From assembly GCA_964017065.1 (NCBI GenBank), contig OZ024783.1, positions 3,996,816-4,060,815 of the forward strand: 64,000 bases of DNA, in the 5' to 3' direction. The DNA is from Haliclona indistincta (taxonomy: Eukaryota > Porifera > Demospongiae > Haplosclerida > Chalinidae). This document shows, in pieces, positions 54,991 to 64,000 of this stretch. Position 1 is the stretch's first letter. The number at the start of each line of letters is the position of its first letter. Under the pieces are notes generated by a model. It had not been told where the DNA came from. It worked only from the letters and a program-made list of their open reading frames with translations, and did not search any database. The position numbers and the translations under genes are program-made.

Positions 54991-56255
54991 TCCAGGTGTG
55001 TCAGATGATGGTACTCGTAGGGACCAGATTGCTAAGTTCATAGAGACGGCTACTCTACTGCAAGGACTAGAGCATGACAACATTCTACCAGTGCTAGGAC
55101 TCAGTGTGGTAGATAACCTACCACCCATCGTGATCTATCCCACACCAGAGTACAGCAACCTGCTCATATTCATGGAAAGAAGCCAACTCCCATCATCTGA
55201 TTCACCAATACCAGTATGTTACAAATTTGATTACTAATACTTTTTGAATTGGGATAACTTTAAATTTTTGATAGATAACCTCATCAATTTTTTATCTCAA
55301 TTTTGGATTTGATAGTTTCAAATTTTCACAGTATTTTTATTCATTTCTGTAGCCGCTGTCTCTTGAGTTGAAGGTGATGTTCTCCTATCAAATTGCGTCT
55401 GCTATGAAGTTCCTCTCCGACAATGGTGTAGTACATCCTGACCTGGGACTGAGAAACTGCTGGTGAGTTCAACAGTACCAACAAGAAACTGCTCTACCTT
55501 GACGCTTCTCACTTATATTCGCATATCGTCTGTTACTGAAGCGTATGTTTTGCTACAGCGCTTAATATACTTGCATTGAAAAAGGCTCTTCATTAGGCAA
55601 ATCTTGCGTATAAGTGCATATTTCTTATTTCTTTTTTTTGCTGTGGAAATAATACCTAGCATCTAACAACATAGACAAAGAACATTTGAACTGTGATACT
55701 ACCTCATAATTATTTTATCTCCTTTTCTCACAGGCTTGACAGCAACTTCACAGTGAAGCTCTCTGACGGTGCACTCTCTCAGGAGTTCTTTGCCGACTGT
55801 TATGCCTTCATCAGAGGTAGCCTCCGTCCAGTGAAGTGGTCAGCCATAGAGACCCTCCAGGAAGGGCTCTGCACGACACAAAGCAATGTGGTAAGAAAAT
55901 AATATTGAAATACATTTTATGCTATCGGTGACTGTTTTCTTGTGTTTAGTGGTCGTTCGGTGTGACTATGTGGGAGGTGATGAGCACAGGACGGCAGCCA
56001 TACTCTGGTATCCCTAACAGAAGTGTGCTCTCCCAGCTCATGATGGAAGAGAGACTAGAAACACCTGAAGAATGCCCTGGAAACCTGTGAGACAAACAGA
56101 CTAGCTGACTCCCTCATTTGATCACTCACTCACTCACTCGATCACTCACTCACACTCACTCACCTACTCACTCCCTCCTTCCCTCCCTCACTCACTCATT
56201 CCCACTACTCACTCACTACTTACTCATCCACCTACTCATCCATCCATTTATCACT

Positions 56256-56315
<60 letters not shown>

Positions 56316-59300
56316 GGGGCACACTAATGAAGAATTGCTGGAGAAGGAGACCAGAAGAGAGGCCTAATTTCACTCAAATCTATGCTGAACTGAATGAAAT
56401 GAACGGTCGTTATTCACCATTTCAACCACCCACTCACCAAATGTATCTTCCTGACTCACAAGAACCGACGTTTTCAATATTTCTAAAACCACCGTCCACC
56501 ACATCTCGCCAGCAACCAGTGGCTGTCAGTGAACCACTCTCTCGCCAACTTATTAACAATCTTATGGGCAGCGTTGGTGGGAACTCAGATCCTATGAGTC
56601 GCCGATTTAGTGGCTCTCGAACTAGCCGCCAAGTCAGCCTGTCTTTTACCGGGCTCACCAGTGATTCGTCGAGTGAATCAGAGGACGAGGCAGCTGTAGG
56701 AGGCGGGTCATTTCCTTCCACTCTAAAGTCTCGAGGGTCCACTATCAAAGCTGAGAAATTGACAGAAGTCAGCGAGAGTACAGCGACGCTAAAACCATCC
56801 GTGACACCACAAGCAGTCAATCGATCGGAAACACCGGACGAGAACAAGAGTGCACCTTACGACAGCTCAACTAGTACTCGATCAAGCATCGTACTTCCCG
56901 CTATAACACATTCACTAGCATCAACATCCAACACTGACTGCTCCAGCTTTATGTCGACTGGATTAGAAAGCATGAACACTACTTACTCCACTCCTACCAT
57001 GCAACCGAATCACACTTCAGGTGGCATCGAAATGACCCGATTGACTGATGAAAAGTTCAGAAGGGACAGTTTGACTGCTACCGGGCCGAGCAGTAACCGC
57101 AGCAGTAGCAGCAGCAATCCTGCTCATAGTCTAGCTTCTGTCTCACCTCAGACGGTGATCACCACGAAATCGACTGATTCAGGTATTCGTAGCGATGAAG
57201 ACAGTAGTAGCGACAGCCAGGGGCACCAACTGCAAGATACACACGCACTCAAAAGTTCACCAAAGCTCAGAAGAGCACCTCCGCCTCCTGAAAGGTCACC
57301 GAACCTAAGACAGGCACCTCCACCTCCTGAAAGGTCACCGAACCTTAGACAAGCACCTCCACCTCCTGAAAGGTCACCGAACCTAAGACAGGCACCTCCA
57401 CCTCCTGAAAGGTCACCGAACCTTAGACAAGCTCCTCCGCCTCCTGAAAGGTCACCAAACCTTAGACAAGCACCTCCGCCTCCGGAAAGGTCACCGAACC
57501 TAAGACAAGTACCTCCACCTCCCGAAAAGTCAGCAAAGCTTAGACAACCGCCACCTCCACCTCAACGGTCACCGAAACTTAGTGAGGAAGATCCTTTTGA
57601 GCCACCGACTCTTTTCGAGACTTCTTTCTCCTCCCGGGATGCAGCACAAAAATCCCCTCAGCCCCCTCAAGAAGATCCCTTTGCGGGTTTAGGGCTGGGG
57701 GACATGTCATCGGAACTATTTGCTGCTTTTAGCAGCATTAGTACATTCAAGCAATGATCCAACATACATACATATACAGGAGATTGATGTATCATAGTTT
57801 TAAAAATCACAATGCACTTTTTCTTTTTTATCGGATTTTTTCTTGTGATGTGTATCATGAATCACCTCCAGTGAATACGAACTGTGTCATTGATTGTGTG
57901 ACTTTTGTGTTTTGACACTTTTCATGTGATCCAATCACATTGTCATTGTCACATTGTTGTACGTACACATACTTCTCAGTTTGACAAAAACCGAGTTCGA
58001 CTATAATAGTCAATATCATGATCTCAACATCAGAAATAGGTTTGAGATTTTTATAGTACTCTACTCTAAGTGCAGGTACTTAGTAGAAGTGTACTCTAAA
58101 GTCCATGAATAATTTTAACTCCCGTTTTACAAGACAGCTATGGATATTCGTGTGAGACAGAGTTGCTACGTGCAGTTTGCTTGCCTATCGATAGTCATAG
58201 AATAAAGCAAGCTCATCTGCCATCTGTATGTGTATGAATCTATGCGATTTTTTCGCCGAGCGCTGCTCGTACGCGATATTACAGCAACGCAGGCTGCGCT
58301 GCGCTGTCTGGCTCCACGTACATAGGGTACTAGTCTGGCCGCTGCCCCTCCCCGCCTATTGAGTGGGTGGTGGACGGCGTGTAGGGTCTAGCAAACATTG
58401 CCATTCATAGTTTCCCAACCGACCAATCAGATTCTACTGCTCAAGATCTTGAGCAGTAATATTCATGGATCGTGGGCTGGGTTTGATCGTGAATAATATT
58501 ACAGGCTATGACAGAACAGCTACGGTGGGTGAAACCTAACAGTCACGCTGTTGACGATGCTCTCGATTATAGTCTACCGCGCTTCAAGCATAAACAGCTT
58601 AAACCAGCGCAGTGTAAGGCAATTCGTGCAGTACAATGGAATTGAGGAATCCCCGCTTATCATTGCAATAATTGGGGCGAGCCTGAGCGAGCCCCATATG
58701 GGATCGAAAAGCGTCCCCCGCGAACTATCTATATATCTATCGTAGTCCAAAATGTTATTAAGACAGGTACATGATGTAACGAGTAGGTAAAAATAAAAAT
58801 AAAAAATAAAATTTTAAGTAAGACCAATTCAGATTTTGTAGAGAAAAATATTAAAGCAGTTTAACCAGATCCATTGCCCTCTGCAATGGCTAAAGTTAGA
58901 GTATCTGTCTTTAGGTTAAAGGGCTTAGATTTTGCGGACCTGGTTCCTCGCAAGCACATAAGTGTGGAGCGCAGTAGAGCGAAACTCAGTCGACTCCTCA
59001 GAAACCCCATTATCTGACCATAGGAAGCATCATGTTTTTCAGCGAGAAGGTTTCCGATTCTCTTCAGAGTCAAAGTAGCGGCGGGGCCTATTCCTCCAGT
59101 ACATGCGAGTACAAATGGGACAAAAGTAGATTGCTCGATCTCAACAACTCGTTGTTCATATTTCCTTCTCTTCTCATTCTCATGTCTTCGGTAGCTTGAT
59201 TGGATGCAGGGGGTTTGATTCGAGGGAGCGTAGGGGTTGAACACCCGCACATCAAAAAATGTTCGCTCAAATCTGCCCCCCCAGATACCACTGGCGGCAA

Positions 59301-62300
59301 CATCAAGTCTAGCATACTCGTCTCGGTTGGCACTCAACAGAGAGAGAGTCTCCCCAGTCAATGGTTGTAGGGTTGGTTCTATAGCTACATCATGACACGT
59401 TTCAGTTAGGAGGCTTCCAAGAACATCACGTATCTCATTGTGCCTGATAATAGTGAAGCCTCCGGTTGCGCAGGTCAGTGCATGTTCGACAGAGAAGTTG
59501 GCACCACAGGGACACTTGGTTGGGAGGTTAGATAAAGACCATCCATATCTCAGACAAAGTGCATCACGAAATGCTCCTTTGTGTAAATTAAAACCATGAT
59601 CTTTTAGAGGCAAAACTGTTAACCAGTTCGAAGCTCCCCTCTCACTTGCAAGCTCAGAAACTCGTTTGAGATTAGTAGGAAGAAGGGACTTCAAGTTGGT
59701 TGCTGTGATCTTTTGCTGTTTTTTTCGATCTGAACGAATCAAAGATTTAGTATGTTGTTGAATCTCCAGGGCATCTCCAAGCTCTTCATCCTGTTGTACT
59801 ATCAGATCTTTGATAGGTGCTGTCAGTCGTTGTGATTGATCAAAGAGGTCAGAGGGGGCAGCTGGATTAGTTATGCCAAGACCACCCAAACGAGCTGGTA
59901 AAGCTATTAGCTGTCTCTCCAGCTCATTTGGTGTATCTCTTCCGGTCAAGGAAGGAAGTAGACGGGTGCTGATGACATCTTCTAATGGTTGCAAAAGGTG
60001 ATGTATGTCCTTATGACAATGTTGGATGAAGCCCCAATGGTTTTGAAGACCGTGTGTAAGAGCAGCATAAGCCGATTGGGGTTCTGAAACAGCTATATCA
60101 GAAAGAGTTTTGATCTCATCAATCCATTTGTCAACCAGTGATTGAACGTATAGCTTGTTACAAATCCAGAGGTCCCGATGGCAGAGCCAAGGTAGCGCCG
60201 GCCCTCAAAGGTGATCTTGATGTTTGTACCCTCAAAAATCTTGGAGGCAGATTCGAAATGGTCTTCTTTGACAACCAACCAAGTTTTGTTGCTGTTCGCA
60301 AAGTATCCATATCCTGGTCCAATGAGAGAAAGTTTGTCCCACCAATTGCGAAGTGAATTTAGGTCTCCTCCAGCAGAAGCGTCATCCGCATACCAAACTT
60401 GTTTGGTATCTTCGATGGCAATTTCATTGATGAGGGGTTTTATTCCGAGGGCAAACATATAGCCATAGCTAGAGGGTCACCTTGGGTAGTGCCTTCTTGA
60501 GAGAGGATGGTCTCCCCTCCAACAAACAGGTTTGCATTTGACCGGTACATATTGGTTAGAATTGGAGCAAGGCTTGGGCACAGGGTTTGACAGTTAAGGA
60601 GTGTGGCTCTTCTGTTCAAGTTATTAAAGGCATTACTTGCATCCACCAAGAGCAAACCTTCCACAGAGTCTTCTGAGAAAAACTCTTGAGCAAAATGAAT
60701 AGCAGCTTCACAACCTGCCTCGTAGCCAGCACAGGTCTGCAAGGGGCCAACGGCAATCTGAATATCAGGCTTGGTGACGAGGAGAGCAGCTTTGCTCATA
60801 ATACGACGGATGGTCTCACAGATTCCTATGGGTCGGACTCCAGGATTCTTGGTCAATGGAATCAAGCGGCAGGCAGTAATGGCCTCTAATCCGGAAGGGT
60901 CTACATAAGATGTACAATTCCGTCGTGTTGCTGAGGCTATTGCATTGCATAAGTCTCTGGAGCTTCCCTGGAAAGAGGTGCAAAGTCGTCTCCATCCCCA
61001 AGCATCCACTCCAGATGGGCCAGCAGCTCCTTGTGTCTTTAATGCTGTTGAGCGGATAAGCTCGCCATCAATTTTCCCAAAAAGTACAGGGTGAGTTTCT
61101 ATTGTGGGATCCAAAGGAGATTGTAATGTGTTGGAGCACAGAGGATGAGGAGGTGGATGTTTATCTTTGAGAACCTCTCGAACGGTTTGGCCATTTATCA
61201 TATCATCTAGGCTCAAGACACCTGTGGAGTTCTTATCCGAAAGGAGGCGAAGAGCTGCACGAGTCTTACCCCTCTGCATGAGATCAGCAAAGTCTTCTGC
61301 CTGTCTGGGTGGTTTAGAAGATGACTGATCTCTGGGGATATGCCGTTGGATGACCTTGGCTTCCTTTAGGAGAATTTCAATTTCCCCGGCAAACCAGTGG
61401 TTAAGGCGTCTATCGAGGCATTGAAGGTGTTCTTTAGCCTTGGAGGTGGCATGAGGTTTCTGGAGCAGAAGCATTGGCATCAACATGGCGGCCTTTAAAG
61501 CAATTCTTTCAAGGGGAGTTTGATCAGCAAAAGCCTGGAATAGTCTTGCTAGTTCTTTTACGAACTGTTTGCCAGCTTTACCTGAGGGGACCATAAAAAG
61601 GTTTCGTTTCCAATGAACTGCCTCATTGTAAGCCTTATCAACAGCATCTGTGAAGGAGACACCATCACGGTTGCCCCACATAAAGTGAGAGGCTGACATC
61701 TCAGAGAAAGGAGGGAGCTCATAAGAGGTTGTAGCATTAAGTTCATCTGACACTTCCGCAGGGTCAGCAACTATTGTTGGTATTTCCAAACCAGGCAACA
61801 AAGGTGAGCACTGTTGTGGAGGCATGTCATCTGGGACAGCTTCATCTAACAACGTCAAGAAATTGCTAAAGCTGTCGTTTGTTTCGACTTGTGTTTCCAC
61901 AAGGGTAACATTGTCCCCTCCAGCCTCCGTTGTCGCTGATAAATTCTCTAGGCTCGGTGGAGTGTACACGTTAGCAGCGAGAATGGCGTCTGGTGGCTCT
62001 GTCGGATCTTGACTTGTTTGAATGGAGAGGGCGGAGGTGTTCTCACATCTTCCATTTCGACCAGGAAGACAATTGGTACAGCAAGAACCGTTTTTCTTAC
62101 AGATACAGGCTTTACAGCGCCCCTTGCCGTTACAGCGGCAACAGGTCGGCATGATAGGTCAGCAAGTCAGCAACCCGTCATATAAAAAAAGGGTCTGGTT
62201 TTTACCAGACCCTTTCCTCGTTGCGAAAGGGGCGGGACCCCAGACTAAGCTGCAGAAGTAGCACTACTAGCGAGGAGGAGAGACTGATCTGAGGAGAGAG

Positions 62301-64000
62301 TGTCTGAAGAACTTCTTTGGTAGATCTGCTGCCAGGAAACTGGCTATGTACTCTTGAACGACCGAAGTCATCCTAATGATCTATGTATATATGTTACGAC
62401 CCGATTCACAACCTGACCCGTTTCGAAGCCGGCCGCCGGTTTCGAAGCCGGTTAACCCGATTTACAACCACATAAGCTCAGTTGACCCGGTTTAAAACCG
62501 AACCGTGTTTCAATGCTTCAGGGTGCCCACCTGCTTGCTAGATCGACAGAAACTAAGTTAGGAGTGCTGTCGCGATTATAGCTCATGCAGTGTAGCGCAG
62601 CAAGACTGGAAAGTGTCCGCCGGAGGCGTTTTAGAGCATCATGTGCTACTACAGTCATCGACAGAGCGTCGTTATAAGTGGTTTAGCAGCGCAGCACAGC
62701 AAGCCTACCTGCCAAATTGACAGGAATGCCGTTACGAGTGGTTCAGCAACGCGGCGCAGCAAGAAATGTTACATGTGCATGCAACAGTTGTTTAACAATC
62801 AAACTGCACTAAAATCCATAGGAACATGTCACAGCTTCTTCTTCAGACGTGACTCCTGTACATGGAAGCAAAGAACAATATAATTGCGATGCAATACATG
62901 TATATGGACACTCAGGGTACACGTTATGTTTATAGTAGACGTAGTCTATTACACGCGCGCACTTAGCATTATGCACGTTTTGAATCTGGCGCGCAGCTAG
63001 CTAACCGGCTTCGAAGCGGGTCAGAGGTTGTGAATCGGGTCGTAACATATATGGGATTGTCTTTGTTCACTCAATCCCAGGTCCGGATGTATTACGTCAC
63101 GGGCAGGAAGCACGTGACATGCCCGCGCACGTGTACTATAAAAGAATATTACTATAAAGCCTCGTTCCAAGGAAAAGCCAGCATCAGGTCTCGGTGGCTC
63201 AGTTGGTAGGTGGTGTGCTTGGCTGTGTGGTGAGCTGGGTTCAATCCCTCCGTAAGCGCTAATTTTGGTTCTTTTTTTTTCCACTAATAAAAACTGTTAT
63301 TCAGAGGCTAGCATGTTTTGAACAGGCCAGTAGCGCTGTTAGATCCATGGTTTGCGCTGTTAGCCACGGGTTGTTAGCCTCCCGACGATCCTTAGTTAGG
63401 AAGACACTCCCGACGATCCTTAGTTAGGAAGACCCTCCCGACGATCCTTAGTTAGGAAGACCCTCCCGACGATCCTTAGTTAGTTAGGAAGACCCTCCCG
63501 ACTTTGCGCAGTTAGGCGAAGTTTTTTAAGGTCTTGGGTTTAGTATTTAGTTTTGTTTAGCACGTGAATACCATAGCAACGAGTGTGACGTAATACATCC
63601 GGACCTGGGATTGAGTGAACAAAGCCAATCCCTAACATATATATCTATGATCTATGTATCTATGTCTATATATCTATCTATGTATGCGTACGTCTTTCCG
63701 TAAATGCCCTCACGCTCTAATTCACCGAACGGTTCAATTTTGCCGCGTGTGTATTACGTCATATCATACTAAGACGATGGATCCTGATACTACTATTCCA
63801 GTGCGTGATTATTCTTCAAAGAAAGAAGAACAACTTCTAAGGAGAAGAGTGCGTGAAAGAGCTCGCCGAGCTGCTGAAACTGCAGAGGAAAAAGAGCAGA
63901 GACTGAGCAAGCGAAGAGCTCGTGATAAGGCGCGACGTGCTGCCCAGCGTGATGAACAGCATGCTGAACAAAGAAAAACAATGCTACAGCAGTTGAGACG

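Overview
The window is animal genomic DNA. It is intron-rich, with many short introns of about 50-60 bp. It combines CARD, Death, NACHT, LRR and ankyrin genes, Roc-like GTPases and a receptor-tyrosine-kinase family, and it is dense in fold-back transposons. This mix fits a demosponge, most likely Amphimedon queenslandica or a relative. That identification is inferred from gene content and was not tested by a search. Two assembly gaps of 200 N lie at 15613-15812 and 36794-36993.

Left part (1-10 kb): the 3' end of a membrane receptor with many tyrosine motifs faces a minus-strand gene or gene pair. Reading from 9863 down to 1344, this encodes ankyrin repeats, a P-loop GTPase with a COR-like region, a linker, a second P-loop GTPase, a Death domain, a 27-bp minisatellite linker and a C-terminal membrane anchor. 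Splice phases allow the two halves to be one gene.

Repeats (10-18.4 kb): fold-back elements, a decayed PIF/Harbinger transposon, reverse-transcriptase fragments captured by a fold-back family, and a TTAA-flanked MITE.

18.5-33.2 kb: one plus-strand gene encodes CARD, Death, Roc-like GTPase, COR-like, Death and a tail anchor. Its 10.3-kb intron is filled by nested transposons: an outer TIR element, three MITEs or fold-back elements, and a TTAA fold-back that holds a Ty3/gypsy element with LTRs that look identical.

33.5-57.8 kb: a segmentally duplicated array. RTK1 has a mucin-like and FN3 ectodomain, a TM segment and an atypical kinase. It is followed by NLR1 (CARD-NACHT-LRR, split by a transposon), a 5'-incomplete RPL13A copy, NLR2 (intact), a second 5'-incomplete RPL13A copy, a truncated third CARD head fused out of frame to an RTK transmembrane exon, and RTK2 (5' truncated).

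58-64 kb: fold-back arms, a decayed non-LTR-type retroelement with two frameshifts, two MITEs (one carrying a tRNA-like Pol III unit) and an open Arg-rich ORF at the edge.

The common theme is a modular innate-immunity locus. CARD or ankyrin heads, Death domains, NACHT-LRR or GTPase-COR engines and tail anchors are joined mostly at phase-1 introns. The CARD head is nearly identical, introns included, between an NLR gene and a GTPase gene, which points to recent exchange of sensor modules between different signalling engines.
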